Notes under the pieces: model-generated
Told to the model about the DNA's origin: nothing
What the model saw: only the letters and a program-made list of their open reading frames with translations
Databases searched by the model: none
Shown here: positions 24,901-37,421 of the stretch, in pieces
How positions within the stretch are numbered: position 1 is the stretch's first letter
Layout of the letters: every line of letters begins with the position of its first letter
Program-made: the position numbers and the translations under genes
NCBI GenBank assembly: GCA_022823405.1
Contig: JAJDXD010000128.1
Location: 1 to 64,000, forward strand
Source: Gammaproteobacteria bacterium
Lineage (GTDB): Bacteria; Pseudomonadota; Gammaproteobacteria; Arenicellales; JAJDZL01
DNA: 64,000 nucleotides
Direction: 5' to 3'

Positions 24901-25413
24901 ATGTACCCCGCGGTATTTCTGGAATACATGTCTCATCGCCGCCAGAATGGTCCAATGCATGTATTGCCAACCCCGGTGTTTTTCTATGGAATGAAACCGG
25001 AACAGGAAATATCGGTTGATCTGGAACCAGGAAAGACGCTGGTGATCCAATGTCTGGCGATAGGTGAAACCGATGCCGATGGAAATATCAGAGTGTTTTT
25101 TGAACTTAATGGTCAGCCGCGTACAGTCAAAGTGCCGAATCGAAAAGTTGCCAGTCTGGTTGAGCAGCGTCGCAAGGGTGAGGAAGGCCATCCTGATCAC
25201 GTTGCATCACCCATGCCAGGTATGATCTCGTCAGTCAATGTGACTGAGGGTCAGTCCATTGAAGCAGGAGACGTGGTTCTGACCATTGAAGCGATGAAAA
25301 TGGAAACTGCCATTCGTGCCGAACGCTCAGCAAGCGTCGCTTCATTGCTGGTTTCGGTTGGCGACAATGTTGACGCTAAAGACCTGCTGGTGGAATTTTC
25401 ACCGGCGAAATAA
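21955..25413 (+). CDS. pyc: pyruvate carboxylase
   Basis: A 1152-residue single-chain enzyme that carboxylates pyruvate to oxaloacetate using ATP and biotin, feeding the TCA cycle. Domains in order: biotin carboxylase (about 1-460; KLLVANRSEIAIRVFRA, ASWGGGGRGMRV, FIEVNPRIQVEHTVTEE), carboxyltransferase TIM barrel (about 535-830; LITDTTLRDAHQSLLATR, FHTHDTSGIAAAS), allosteric/linker part (about 870-1030), and the biotinyl domain at the end with the biotin-accepting lysine in EAMKMET (about residue 1112). Length fits the family. It lies between the LysW operon and sucA on the same strand; gaps of 141 and 371 bases suggest its own promoter. Confidence 0.97.
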   Translation: MNQLKPIHKLLVANRSEIAIRVFRAATELRIKTVGVYAEQDKFSLHRFKADESYQIGASLGPIQAYRAIDEILKVARSTNADAIHPGYGFLSENPEFAEACLEEGVQFIGPPPAIMRKLGNKVSARREAETADVQVLPATGPLPEDEEQIRELADRVGYPLMLKASWGGGGRGMRVIDSPDDLLESVNLGRRETLSAFGSSEVYLEKLIRRARHVEVQLLGDMYGNIVHLFERDCSIQRRNQKIIERAPALFLSDEQRQTLCDSAVRLARSVGYINAGTAEFLFDDDTGECYFIEVNPRIQVEHTVTEEITGIDIVKAQIRIAGGSVIGDVEDSGVPLQDQITRNGYALQCRVTTENPEENFIPDYGRISAYRGAAGFGIRLDGGTAYSGAVITRYYDSLLEKVTAWAPTADEAVQRMIRALKEFRIRGIATNLVFLENLLGHPTFLDGTYTTRFIDDTPELLNFSKRRDRATRLLNYIADISVNGNSEVAGRPEPAIIQHPVPPNSVVEPATGTRQLLDELGPTQFAQWMLDQPQALITDTTLRDAHQSLLATRFRTYDMVQCAEAYTSNLPNLFSLECWGGATFDVSMRFLKECPWERLRDLRNRIPNILLQMLLRGANGVGYRNYPDNVVREFIYQSAQSGIDLFRVFDCLNWVDNMEVAMNAVLETGKLLEGAICYSGDILNPARSKYTLNYYEDLAVRMQDLGIHILCIKDMAGLLTPDSANLLVSSLKEKTGLPIHFHTHDTSGIAAASVISAVRAGADAVDLAMDAVSGTTSQPNLGSVVRALKGTQSDSGLDSDAILELSSYWESVRKNYAAFESDVRFGASEVYLHEMPGGQFTNLKEQARALGLEARWHEVAQAYSVVNDMLGDVIKVTPTSKMVGDMALFMVSSGLSREDVEDPNREVAFPDSVKSFFAGELGQPYGGFPADLQKKVLKGETPITNRPGENLPPANLDELRSEAESKFEGAISNEEFQSYLMYPAVFLEYMSHRRQNGPMHVLPTPVFFYGMKPEQEISVDLEPGKTLVIQCLAIGETDADGNIRVFFELNGQPRTVKVPNRKVASLVEQRRKGEEGHPDHVASPMPGMISSVNVTEGQSIEAGDVVLTIEAMKMETAIRAERSASVASLLVSVGDNVDAKDLLVEFSPAK

Positions 25414-25784
25414 CTGGAGAGAATAATCTTTTTTTGTCGTTTTCCTGTTTTGTCGAGAAATCCTGCCATCAGTATTGCATTGACCATGAATCTGTCCGTT
25501 TGAATTGATCCACGGTCAAACTTTGCAACGCCAAAGGGCTTATAATTTCAGACGTGAAGAATAACACTGAAATATCAGTGAATACTCCAAGCCAGCACTC
25601 GGTGCTCTGAACACTGCCAGGTATTGCCAGAAGTTCATGCGAATTTGCAATTGGAAGTCTTTTCCAAGATCTGTGATTCTCTGGTACAGCCGTACCTCTT
25701 CGGATCTGAGACATCGCTCAGGTGCGCCAGCCCTCTATCCCAAATTTCAGCGCCAGTCCAATAACCGCGACCAAGGATCGGACC
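25414..25784 (+). promoter_or_regulatory. upstream region of the sucA operon
   Basis: No gene is seen in these 371 bases. A perfect TATAAT at 25541-25546 is a candidate -10 for sucA, about 240 bases before its start; no convincing -35 lies at the right distance, so an activator may be required. An AAGGA ribosome site (25773-25777) sits seven bases before the ATG at 25785. Confidence 0.35.
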
Positions 25785-28607
25785 ATGAGCAAGTCTAGAG
25801 AAACTGTCAATACAAACGGAATTTCGTCTGCCAATCTTGCCTATCTTGAGAGTCTATTCGACGAGTATGAATCGGCTCCCGAAAGTGTGCCGCAGGCATG
25901 GCGCGATACCTTTAATACACTTGATCAAGTCCCGGTTTCACCTGCGCCGGAAGCTTCATCTGCCGACGAATATTTCAGTACGGATTACCTTCGCAGACAG
26001 GCGGCGGTTCAGCGTCTCATCCGTCGATACCAGGTCTACGGACACCTGAACGCCAGGCTTGATCCGTTAGGGCTCACCGATGAATGGTTTAGTGCCGATC
26101 TCAGCCTGGATTCAGTGGGACTGGAAAATGCTGACCTTAAGGAGAAGTTCAAGTTCGATGCGGTTTTCGGGTCGCAGTACGTTTCGCTGGAACAGATCAT
26201 TGAATATTACAGGAAGACTTACTGTCGGTCAATTGGCTATGAGTACATGCACATTTCCGACCCGCATCGTTTGGATTGGATTCAATCCAGAATCGAGAAT
26301 GTCTCTCTGGACAATCTGATCACGGATGAAGATCGCAGGCAGATACTGGGTCTGCTCACCATGGCCGAGTGTATGGAAACCTACCTGCATATGAAATATG
26401 TCGGCCAGAAAAGATTTTCGCTCGAAGGCGGGGAATCTCTGATCCCGATCATGCACGAGCTGGTACAGAGATCCGGTATATCCGGTGCCAGGGAGGTGGT
26501 GATTGGAATGGCCCATCGCGGCCGCCTGAATGTATTGGTGAATATTCTTGGCAAGGCGCCGGCAGAAGTGTTTGGCGAATTCGAAGGCAATATTTCCATG
26601 GCGGATCACTGGGCACAGGAACATGGTGATGTCAAGTATCACATGGGTTTTTCGTCTGATATCAACACCCCTGGTGGTATCGTGCACGTCGCCCTGGCGT
26701 TTAATCCGTCGCACCTTGAAATCATCGACCCCGTCGTAACCGGCTCGGTTCGTGCCCGTCAACACAGGCGTCACGACAATGCCAAGAAGGAAGTCACCCC
26801 AATCCTGGTGCATGGCGATGCTGCTTTTGCCGGCCAGGGGGTCGTTATGGAGACATTGAACATGTCCCATACCCGGGGATTTGAGGTGGGCGGTACGATT
26901 CACGTCATCATCAATAATCAAATTGGATTTACCACCAGCAATAAACTGGATGCCCGCTCAACCGTCTACTGTACGGAAATCGCAAAAATGGTGCAGGCTC
27001 CAATTTTTCATGTCAACGGAGATGATCCTGAGGCGGTTGTTTCGGTTGCGCGGCTGGCACACGCCTATCGCATGGAATTCCACACAGACGTTGTGATTGA
27101 TCTGGTTTGTTATCGCCGCTACGGGCATAACGAAGCAGACGAACCCATGATGACGCAGCCTGTCATGTACAACGCGATCAAGAAAATAGTTCCAACCCGT
27201 CGGCAGTATGCTCAAAAGCTGATTGATCAGGAGGTGATTACGGATCAGGAAGCACAGGCAATGGTGATGGAATATCGGGACAACCTTGATCGGGGAGAAG
27301 TGGTTGCAGGGCAGATTATTGACCCGGCAAAAATCCAAAAAATTGTCAACTGGGCACCGTATTTTCGAGCGGAGTGGTCTGATCCCGTCGACACGACGGT
27401 TACCCTCAAGAAAATCAAGCGTTACACAGACCAGCTCAATGAGTTGCCCGAAAACTTCACATTGCATAGTCGGGTGAAGAAAATCATGATAGACCGGTCC
27501 AAGATGGCTTCCGGTAAGCTGATGGTCGATTGGGGTTTCGCTGAGACGATGGCATACGCCTCCCTCCTTGATGACGGGGTTTCAATTCGACTGACGGGTC
27601 AGGATGTTGGTCGCGGAACATTTTCGCATCGACACGCCCTGCTGCACGATCAAAACAGTCGGGACGTATTTTGCCCATTAAAATCCATCGCCAATCCTGA
27701 AGATTGCCAGATTTTCAATTCACTGCTGTCGGAAGAGGCAGTGCTGGGATTTGAATATGGCTACGCCACCACTGATCCGAGTTCACTGGTGATTTGGGAG
27801 GCGCAGTTTGGGGACTTTGCCAATGGCGCCCAGATTGTGATCGATCAATTCATTAGCAGCGGATTTGCCAAATGGGGCCGGCTGTGCAACATGGTCTTAT
27901 TGCTTCCGCATGGTTACGAAGGCCAGGGTCCTGAGCATTCCTCAGCCCGACTGGAGCGCTTTCTGCAGTTGAGCGCCGGCGGAAACATTCAGGTCTGTGT
28001 TCCGACAACACCAGCGCAGGTGTTTCATATGTTGCGTCGGCAGGCGATGAGATATTATCGACGGCCGCTTGTCGTCATGTCACCGAAGAGTCTTTTACGC
28101 CACAAACGTGCCGTTTCGGATGTTCGTGATCTGTCCCGATATGGATTTCAGACAATCATCGATGAAACCAACGAGAAAGTTGATCGCGAAGCTGTCGCCC
28201 GCGTCGTACTGTGTTCTGGCAAGGTTTACTTCGACTTGCTTGAACTGCGCGAAATACGTGAAATTGATGATGTTGCCATCATCAGGATTGAACAGTTGCA
28301 TCCGTTCCCGGTACACGAACTGACGCAAATCCTTCGATCTTATCCAGATGCTGAAGAAATTGTATGGTGCCAGGAGGAGCCGCAGAATCAGGGTGCGTGG
28401 TACCGAATATGGCACCGACTGCGAGAGTGTCGAAGAAAGGGGCAGAAAATAATCTGTTCTTCGCGCCCCGAAGCGCCATCACCTGCCGTCGGTCATTACC
28501 GAATGCATTTGTCTCAGCAGGAGCAGCTCGTTTCTGAGGCACTGTCGATTGTCCGTAACGTGGTACCTATCTCACAACCTAGGAGTGCAAGATCCAATGT
28601 CAACTGA
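25785..28607 (+). CDS. sucA: 2-oxoglutarate dehydrogenase E1 component
   Basis: The ThDP-dependent decarboxylating subunit of the 2-oxoglutarate dehydrogenase complex, 940 residues from the ATG at 25785, which has a good ribosome site. A longer in-frame opening from 25722 lacks one. The N-terminal helix [20 protein letters not shown] binds E2. [13 protein letters not shown] and [18 protein letters not shown] followed by NNQIGFTTS form the ThDP site, and the C-terminal transketolase-like half carries [14 protein letters not shown] and EQLHPFP. It is followed by sucB with an 11-base overlap, then lpdA, which gives the whole complex in one operon. Confidence 0.97.
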   Translation: MSKSRETVNTNGISSANLAYLESLFDEYESAPESVPQAWRDTFNTLDQVPVSPAPEASSADEYFSTDYLRRQAAVQRLIRRYQVYGHLNARLDPLGLTDEWFSADLSLDSVGLENADLKEKFKFDAVFGSQYVSLEQIIEYYRKTYCRSIGYEYMHISDPHRLDWIQSRIENVSLDNLITDEDRRQILGLLTMAECMETYLHMKYVGQKRFSLEGGESLIPIMHELVQRSGISGAREVVIGMAHRGRLNVLVNILGKAPAEVFGEFEGNISMADHWAQEHGDVKYHMGFSSDINTPGGIVHVALAFNPSHLEIIDPVVTGSVRARQHRRHDNAKKEVTPILVHGDAAFAGQGVVMETLNMSHTRGFEVGGTIHVIINNQIGFTTSNKLDARSTVYCTEIAKMVQAPIFHVNGDDPEAVVSVARLAHAYRMEFHTDVVIDLVCYRRYGHNEADEPMMTQPVMYNAIKKIVPTRRQYAQKLIDQEVITDQEAQAMVMEYRDNLDRGEVVAGQIIDPAKIQKIVNWAPYFRAEWSDPVDTTVTLKKIKRYTDQLNELPENFTLHSRVKKIMIDRSKMASGKLMVDWGFAETMAYASLLDDGVSIRLTGQDVGRGTFSHRHALLHDQNSRDVFCPLKSIANPEDCQIFNSLLSEEAVLGFEYGYATTDPSSLVIWEAQFGDFANGAQIVIDQFISSGFAKWGRLCNMVLLLPHGYEGQGPEHSSARLERFLQLSAGGNIQVCVPTTPAQVFHMLRRQAMRYYRRPLVVMSPKSLLRHKRAVSDVRDLSRYGFQTIIDETNEKVDREAVARVVLCSGKVYFDLLELREIREIDDVAIIRIEQLHPFPVHELTQILRSYPDAEEIVWCQEEPQNQGAWYRIWHRLRECRRKGQKIICSSRPEAPSPAVGHYRMHLSQQEQLVSEALSIVRNVVPISQPRSARSNVN

Positions 28608-29919
28608 AATCACGACGCCAATGCTGCCGGAATCGGTTAGCGAGGCAACTGTCCTGGCTTGGCACAAAGAAGTTGGCGAACCGTTTAAACGGGATGAGCT
28701 TCTGATTGAACTCGAAACAGAAAAAATTGTGCTCGAAATACCAGCACCAGACGATGGGGTATTGACTGAGATTCGCAAAGGCGCCGGGGAAACGGTGGTT
28801 GAAGGCGATGTATTGGGCGCCATTGGCAATGGCACCGTTGCAGCAGTACCCGAAACATCAGAAAAAACGGAAGCGACTCAGGCTACATTGGAAGAAGTAG
28901 TGCAATCTGCCGAACCAGCGCCTGAACCTCAACCAGTGCCAGAGATGCAGCCGAAGACCGGTGGGCAGCCAAGCCCCGCAGCACTCGTACTGGCAAGCGA
29001 AAAAGGGATCGATATCAGCATTCTTGTTGGAACAGGAAGGGATGGACGCATCACCAAGGCTGATGTCATGCAGGCGGTTGAAGCTGAATCTGAAGCAGAA
29101 TCTGTGTCGGACCCAGTGGCGTCAACGCCCCAGTTGCTGCCTGCAGAACAACCCGACAAGCCGCAGCCAACGGTGGCTGCCGAGCCGCCTGTCGTCGTGT
29201 CAGATCCAGCTGCAGGAGAACGCGGTGTCAAGCGTCAGCCAATGAGTCGGATCCGTCGTACGATCGCTGCTCGGTTGGTACAGGCTCAGCAGACGGCAGC
29301 GCTTCTGACAACTTTCAATGAAGTGGACATGAGTGCAGTCATGGCGCTTCGCACCAAGCACCGCGAAGACTTTGAAAGCAGGCACGGTACGCGATTGGGC
29401 TTCATGTCATTTTTTGTCAAGGCGGCAGTTGAATCGTTAAAAGCTGTTCCAGCCGTCAATGCAATCATTGAAGGCGACGAAATCGTCTATCACGATTTCT
29501 GCGATATCGGTATTGCGGTGTCCTCACCGCGGGGTTTGGTCGTACCGATTCTTCGGGATGCGCATTTGATGGGGTTTGGCGAAATTGAAAAAACAATTCG
29601 CGACTTTGGAGAACGCGCCAAATCCGGTTCTCTGACGTTGGATGAGTTGACCGGTGGTACTTTCACGATCACCAACGGTGGTGTTTTTGGTTCACTCGTT
29701 TCGACGCCAATTGTCAATCCCCCGCAGAGTGCCATTCTCGGTATGCACAAAATCCAGGAAAGACCGGTCGTTGAAAACGGTGAAGTTGTTATCCGACCCA
29801 TGATGTATCTGGCATTAACCTATGATCACCGCATCATCGACGGAAGGGAAGCGGTTACCTTTCTGGTTGGCATCAAAGAAGGACTGGAAGATCCATCAAG
29901 AATTCTTCTGGAACTCTGA
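28597..29919 (+). CDS. sucB: 2-oxoglutarate dehydrogenase E2, dihydrolipoyl succinyltransferase
   Basis: The core acyltransferase of the complex, 440 residues from the ATG at 28597. Domains: one lipoyl domain (residues 1-75) with the lipoylated lysine in [10 protein letters not shown]; an Ala/Pro/Glu-rich linker; the E3-binding peripheral domain ([18 protein letters not shown], then [14 protein letters not shown]); a second linker; and the catalytic domain with [19 protein letters not shown] and the active-site HxxxDG in [13 protein letters not shown]. The start overlaps the sucA 3' end by 11 bases, in line with coupled translation. AGGAG at 28581-28585 is the likely ribosome site. Confidence 0.97.
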   Translation: MSTEITTPMLPESVSEATVLAWHKEVGEPFKRDELLIELETEKIVLEIPAPDDGVLTEIRKGAGETVVEGDVLGAIGNGTVAAVPETSEKTEATQATLEEVVQSAEPAPEPQPVPEMQPKTGGQPSPAALVLASEKGIDISILVGTGRDGRITKADVMQAVEAESEAESVSDPVASTPQLLPAEQPDKPQPTVAAEPPVVVSDPAAGERGVKRQPMSRIRRTIAARLVQAQQTAALLTTFNEVDMSAVMALRTKHREDFESRHGTRLGFMSFFVKAAVESLKAVPAVNAIIEGDEIVYHDFCDIGIAVSSPRGLVVPILRDAHLMGFGEIEKTIRDFGERAKSGSLTLDELTGGTFTITNGGVFGSLVSTPIVNPPQSAILGMHKIQERPVVENGEVVIRPMMYLALTYDHRIIDGREAVTFLVGIKEGLEDPSRILLEL

Positions 29920-29930
29920 GGGGTGCCCGC

Positions 29931-31361
29931 ATGACTGAAAACTACGATGTCGCAGTCATTGGCGCAGGCCCGGCCGGATACGTTGCGGCCATCCGCTGCG
30001 CACAGCTTGGACTTAAGACTGCCTGCATTGATCGCTGGACCAACGACAAGGGTAAAGCCGCGCTGGGTGGGACGTGTCTGAATGTCGGCTGTATTCCATC
30101 AAAAGCACTGTTGGATTCTTCAGAAAAGTTCCACGAAGTTTCTCACACCTACAGACTTCACGGAATAAACGTAGAAAACGTCTCAATGGACGTTGAAACG
30201 ATGATGAAGCGTAAGGTCAAAATCGTGAGCACGCTGACCCGCGGCATTGCTTCACTCCTTAAAGCAAACAAAGTTGATTCAATACACGCGCACGGCCGGT
30301 TGGCCAAGCCTGGATTGGTCGAATTGCTGGATTGGCAGTCGGGCGAGGTCACTGGAGAGCTCAATGCTGCAAACGTCATTCTTGCCAGCGGGTCCACACC
30401 CATTGAGTTACCTAATATTCCGTTTCAAGGTGATCGAATCGTCGATTCCGCTGGTGCACTGTCTTTTGAAGATGTTCCCCCTCGCCTGGGAATAGTCGGA
30501 GCTGGTGTTATTGGGCTTGAATTGGGCAGTGTCTGGAATCGACTGGGTTCTGACGTGACTATTCTTGAGGCACTGGATGAGTTTCTACCGACCGCCGATG
30601 AGGAAGTGGCGAAAGAAGCAGCGAAGCAGTTTGCCAGACAGGGGCTCAGGATTCAGTTGGGTGCGATGGTTGAGTCAGCCGTGGAAACCGATGGTGGCGT
30701 TGACATAACCTACACGCAAAACGGCGTGCAAACCCAGTTGGAAGTGGATCGTCTGATCGTCTGCGTTGGCCGAAAACCCTGTACTGATAATCTTTTTGAT
30801 GGGGCCAGCGGTGTGCAGCTGGATGAACGAGGATTCGTCCAGGTTGATGATCACTGTCTGACGGGAGTGCCCAACACATATGCCATCGGGGACTGTGTTC
30901 GAGGTCCAATGCTCGCACACAAGGGGTCGGAAGAAGGCGTTGCTGTTGCAGAAAGAATCGCAAAGGGGACCGGGCATATGAATTATGCGACCGTACCATG
31001 GGCAATCTACACGCACCCTGAAATTGCCTGGGTTGGTCAAACAGAAAGAGAAGTTGTCGCTGCAGGTAGCAGCTGTCGAAGCGGTAAGTTTCCGTTTGCC
31101 GCGACAGGTCGAGCCAAAGCGATGGAAGATACGGTCGGATTTGTGAAAGTTGTCGCGGATACACAAACCGATCGCATACTCGGTGTTCACATTATCGGCC
31201 CACACGCTTCGGAACTGATTGCAGAAGCCGTCGTCGCTATGGAGTTTTACGCCAGTTCTGAAGACCTGGCACGCATCATTCACGCACACCCCACATTATC
31301 TGAAGCTGTCCACGAAGCGGCACTGTCTGTGGATGGCCGCGGAATTCACCGAGTCAACTGA
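29931..31361 (+). CDS. lpdA: dihydrolipoyl dehydrogenase (E3)
   Basis: A 476-residue FAD disulfide oxidoreductase that reoxidises the E2 lipoyl group and makes NADH. The FAD motif GAGPAGYVAAIRC is at the N-terminus, the redox cysteines are in GGTCLNVGCIPSKALL (C-x4-C), the NAD motif is GAGVIGLELGSVW, TYAIGDC closes the FAD site, and the catalytic His-Glu pair is in HAHPTLSEAVHEA. It is 11 bases after sucB and 6 before the phosphohexomutase, all in one operon. Confidence 0.97.
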   Translation: MTENYDVAVIGAGPAGYVAAIRCAQLGLKTACIDRWTNDKGKAALGGTCLNVGCIPSKALLDSSEKFHEVSHTYRLHGINVENVSMDVETMMKRKVKIVSTLTRGIASLLKANKVDSIHAHGRLAKPGLVELLDWQSGEVTGELNAANVILASGSTPIELPNIPFQGDRIVDSAGALSFEDVPPRLGIVGAGVIGLELGSVWNRLGSDVTILEALDEFLPTADEEVAKEAAKQFARQGLRIQLGAMVESAVETDGGVDITYTQNGVQTQLEVDRLIVCVGRKPCTDNLFDGASGVQLDERGFVQVDDHCLTGVPNTYAIGDCVRGPMLAHKGSEEGVAVAERIAKGTGHMNYATVPWAIYTHPEIAWVGQTEREVVAAGSSCRSGKFPFAATGRAKAMEDTVGFVKVVADTQTDRILGVHIIGPHASELIAEAVVAMEFYASSEDLARIIHAHPTLSEAVHEAALSVDGRGIHRVN

Positions 31362-31367
31362 CGGTTA

Positions 31368-32756
31368 ATGCCACTGAATTCCGATACAGGAATTTCAGTT
31401 CCAGTTGACATCTTCAAAACATACGACATTCGCGGGGTTGCTGGCGAGAGTCTGACGCAATCTGGCATTCGCCTGATTGGTCAGGCATTCGGTTCGGAGT
31501 ATGCGGATGAAATTGAAGGTGAAGTGCTGGTTGCCTGCGATGCGCGGCTCTCAAGCCCGGAACTGAAGTCTGCACTAGTCGATGGCGTGCGCAGCGTCGG
31601 GCTGAATGTAATTGATCTCGGCACGATTCCCACACCACTCCTGTACTTTGCGACACACAATTCGGCAGCCGGGACAGGGCTGATGGTGACCGCCAGTCAC
31701 AATCCGCCGCAGTTCAACGGTGTCAAATTGACACTCGAAAACAAACCATTCTACGGCGATGCGATTCAAAGGCTTTATCAGCGCATTTCCAAACGTGAAT
31801 TACCGACCAGGCCGATCGGTACTTTATCAGAGCGGTCGGTTGTCGATGCCTATCGGCAGGCAGTCAGAAGTGATATTCAGGTTTCCGCACCAGTCAGGGT
31901 CGTAATAGATTGTGCGAATGGCATCGCTGGTGGCATCGCACCCAGGGTGCTTCGCGATATCGGCTGCGAAGTGATCCAACTTTATTGCGAGGTGGATGGA
32001 AGATTTCCGAATCATTCGGCAGATCCGACACGCCCAGAGAATCTGCAGGATTTAATTGCAGCCGTGCGAACTGAAAAAGCCGATGTTGGTCTCGCAATTG
32101 ACGGGGATGGTGATCGCCTGGTTGCGGTATCTCCGACTGGCGACATTGTCTGGCCAGATCGGCTGATGATTCTGTTTGCAAGAGACATTCTGTCTGCTTA
32201 CCCAGGACGGAAGGTGGTATTTGATGTCAAATGCCAAAGATCGCTGGCTCAGGAAGTTGTTCGGGCAGGAGGCAAACCGATTCTTTGGAAAACCGGTCAC
32301 TCGCTGATTCGGGCAAAAATGCTGGAGTGCGATGCCATTTTCGGTGGAGAGATGAGCGGGCACCTTTTTTTCAAGGATCGATGGCCTGGATTTGATGACG
32401 GGATTTACGCAGGTGCGAGATTGTGCGAGATGCTTGGCAGGCGTGAATTAAGTGCCGCCGATGTGTTTGGTACCGTGCCAGATTCAGTTAATACGCCGGA
32501 AATCAGAATTCACTGCGATGATCCGTATACGATAATCGAACGTTTCAGAAGGCATGCCAGGTTTGAGGGCGCGCAAATCATCACCATTGACGGGTTGCGT
32601 GCAGATTTTACCGACGGATTCGGACTCATGAGAGCATCCAATACAGCACCGGAGATTGTGCTGAGATTTGACGCTGATTCTGAGGCTAGCCTGACTCGAA
32701 TAAGGGATATGTTTTACAACTCTCTTGGGACGCTGATCGACCTGAATGATATGTGA
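31368..32756 (+). CDS. phosphomannomutase/phosphoglucomutase (AlgC/ManB family)
   Basis: A 462-residue alpha-D-phosphohexomutase that interconverts hexose 1- and 6-phosphates for cell-surface polysaccharide precursors. The phosphoserine loop is MVTASHNPPQFNG (Ser at about residue 107), the Mg site is LAIDGDGDRLVAV, the sugar-binding loop is GGEMSGHLFF, and the C-terminal phosphate-binding part is GLMRASNTAPEIVLRF. IFKTYDIRGVAGE near the start is also typical. It begins six bases after lpdA and so is probably read with the 2-oxoglutarate dehydrogenase genes, although its function is unrelated. It converges on parC with 21 bases between. Confidence 0.93.
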   Translation: MPLNSDTGISVPVDIFKTYDIRGVAGESLTQSGIRLIGQAFGSEYADEIEGEVLVACDARLSSPELKSALVDGVRSVGLNVIDLGTIPTPLLYFATHNSAAGTGLMVTASHNPPQFNGVKLTLENKPFYGDAIQRLYQRISKRELPTRPIGTLSERSVVDAYRQAVRSDIQVSAPVRVVIDCANGIAGGIAPRVLRDIGCEVIQLYCEVDGRFPNHSADPTRPENLQDLIAAVRTEKADVGLAIDGDGDRLVAVSPTGDIVWPDRLMILFARDILSAYPGRKVVFDVKCQRSLAQEVVRAGGKPILWKTGHSLIRAKMLECDAIFGGEMSGHLFFKDRWPGFDDGIYAGARLCEMLGRRELSAADVFGTVPDSVNTPEIRIHCDDPYTIIERFRRHARFEGAQIITIDGLRADFTDGFGLMRASNTAPEIVLRFDADSEASLTRIRDMFYNSLGTLIDLNDM

Positions 32757-32777
32757 CCTGTCACTTGGGGCAAATGG

Positions 32778-35035
32778 TCAGTCTGAGACTTGAACAGAGT
32801 CGACTGAACGAAATCCTTTTGGAAGAAGTGTGCCGCGCTGGGTTCGTTCACCCATAAACTTTTTCCGATCTGGTCGCTTAATTTTGCAATATCGCTGACC
32901 AGAGTGGATTATTAGGATTTGTTTGTCGGATAAGACACTAACCGCGCAAACCTGTTCGCCGGATTTTCTGGCCTGCGGAGGAATGTTGATGAGCCGAACT
33001 CCTTGACCCTTGTTCTGCACCGGTAGTTTGCTAACCGGGTAAATCAGCAAACGACCTTCGGTTGTTGTAACTGCAACCCAGTCATCCAAACTGCTAAGCG
33101 TCTGGCATGGCAGTGGTGTTTGATTTTTTTTCACAGTCAGCACTGCCTTACCGGAACGTGACTTGGTCACTGCATCCTTAATCTGGCAGACAAATCCCTT
33201 GCCCTCTGTGGAGGCCAACAGACAGTAAGCGTCTTCGCTGCCCAGCGCGATGCCGGAAAACTCAATATTGGCTGCCGGGTTGATCATCGTTGTCAGAGGT
33301 TCACCGTATGATCGGGCAGAAGGGAGTTTGTGAGCAAGGACTGTGTACATGCGCCCACTGTGATCCATACAGACCAGGAAGTTATTTGAGTGGCCTTTTG
33401 CACTCAGAAAGTAGTGGTCTCCCTCGCGGTAATTCAAAGATTCGGGATCGATTTCATGCCCTTTCGCGGAGCGGATCCAGCCACTCTTCGAAAGGATGAC
33501 GGTGATCTGCTCGACCGGCACCAAATCTTCAGTCGAAAATGCTTTCGCAGTATCGAACTCATCAACGATTGGGGAGCGGCGTGCATCGCCAAACTTTTCT
33601 GCAGCGGCTTGAATTTCTTCGATCATCAGCGATCGCAACCGCTTGGGCGAATCAAGAATAAGCTGGATTTCGACCTGCTCTTTTGATAATTCGTCAAGTT
33701 CCTGGTTGATTTTTATCTCTTCAAGCCTGGCAAGCTGGCGAAGTCGAATATCCAGTATCGCTTCAACCTGACGTTCTGACAGTGGGTAGGTCTCCATCAA
33801 AACCGATTTTGGGTTGTCTTCTTCTCGGATGATGCGAATCACATCATCAATATTGACATATACGAGCAGGAGTCCTGCAAGAATGTGCAGGCGATCAGTC
33901 AGAAATTCGAGACGGGTTTCAATGCGTTTGACGACGGTGTTTTTTCTGAACTCAAGCCATTCTTTCAGCAGGTGCCTGAGGTCATAGACACGGGGTAAAT
34001 TGTGCAGCCCAATGACGTTGAGGTTGACCCGATAGGTACGTTCCAGATTGGTTGTCGCGAAGAGGTGGCTCATGAGAGCATTGCAATCGACCCGGTTGCT
34101 CCTTAGCTCAAATACCAGCCGCGTCGGATTTTCTTCGTCACCCTCATCACGAAGGTCAACAATCAGCGGCAGTTTTTTTGCAATCATCTGCGCCGCGATC
34201 TGTTCCATGACTTTTGATCCGGAAACCTGGTAGGGCAAAGCCGTGACAACGATTGTACTGCCGACCTTCTGCCAGACTGCGCGCGCGCGAATCGTGCCGT
34301 TCCCACTTGAATAGATGTTGTTCAGTTCCGATTTTGATGTAATGATTTCTGCTTCTGTCGGAAAGTCCGGTCCCTTGACGATTTCACACAGATCTTCCAG
34401 GCTCATATCTGGTTTTCGCAGCAGCTCAACACAGGCTTGTGCAATTTCCATCAAATTGTGTGGTGGGATGTCGGTCGCCATGCCAACAGCCACGCCTGAA
34501 GATCCATTCAGCAGAATATTGGGCAACTGAGCGGGTAATCGCTCCGGCTCCTGAAGTGTGCTGTCGAAATTAGGATTCCAGTCAACGGTGCCTCTGGAAA
34601 TTTCGCTCAGGAGCATCTGCGCGTACGGCGTAAACCGGCACTCTGTGTAGCGCATGGCCGCAAAGGATTTAGGATCGTCCGGCGACCCCCAGTTTCCCTG
34701 GCCATCAATGATGGGATAACGATAGGAAAACGGCTGTGCCATGAGTACCATTGCTTCATAGGCGGCGCTGTCGCCATGCGGATGAAATTTTCCGATGACG
34801 TCACCGACGGTCCGCGCCGATTTTTTGAACTTTGCTGTTGCACTCAGACCCAGCTCTGACATCGCATAAATGATGCGACGTTGTACTGGTTTCAAACCGT
34901 CGGAGATATGCGGTAGAGCACGGTCAAGAATGACATACATGGAATAGTCGAGGTATGCCTTCTCGGCAAATTCCTCAACTGAAATTCTTGGTGCTGCAAA
35001 CAGTTCCAATTGGGTGGGATCAGAAGCCATTGGCA

Positions 35036-35036
<1 letters not shown>
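32778..35036 (-). CDS. parC: DNA topoisomerase IV subunit A
   Basis: The DNA-cleaving subunit of topoisomerase IV, 752 residues, which unlinks daughter chromosomes. The N-terminal region has [30 protein letters not shown]. The active-site tyrosine is in AMRYTECRF, and the quinolone-resistance region is [12 protein letters not shown] with Ser at the key position (sensitive-type residue). The beta-pinwheel domain is at the C-terminus. FELRSNRVD and the lack of a GyrA box support ParC rather than GyrA. Its start overlaps the parE stop by one base (TAATG), so the pair is translationally coupled. Confidence 0.95.

Positions 35037-37421
<2,385 letters not shown>

Noticed and set aside
26229-26921. 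230-codon minus-strand frame inside sucA
   Set aside because: It lies wholly inside a confidently identified essential gene, has no ribosome site and no family-like sequence; it is a shadow of sucA.
30675-31289. 204-codon minus-strand frame opposite lpdA
   Set aside because: Cys- and Phe-rich antisense translation of a well-conserved enzyme, with no start signal.
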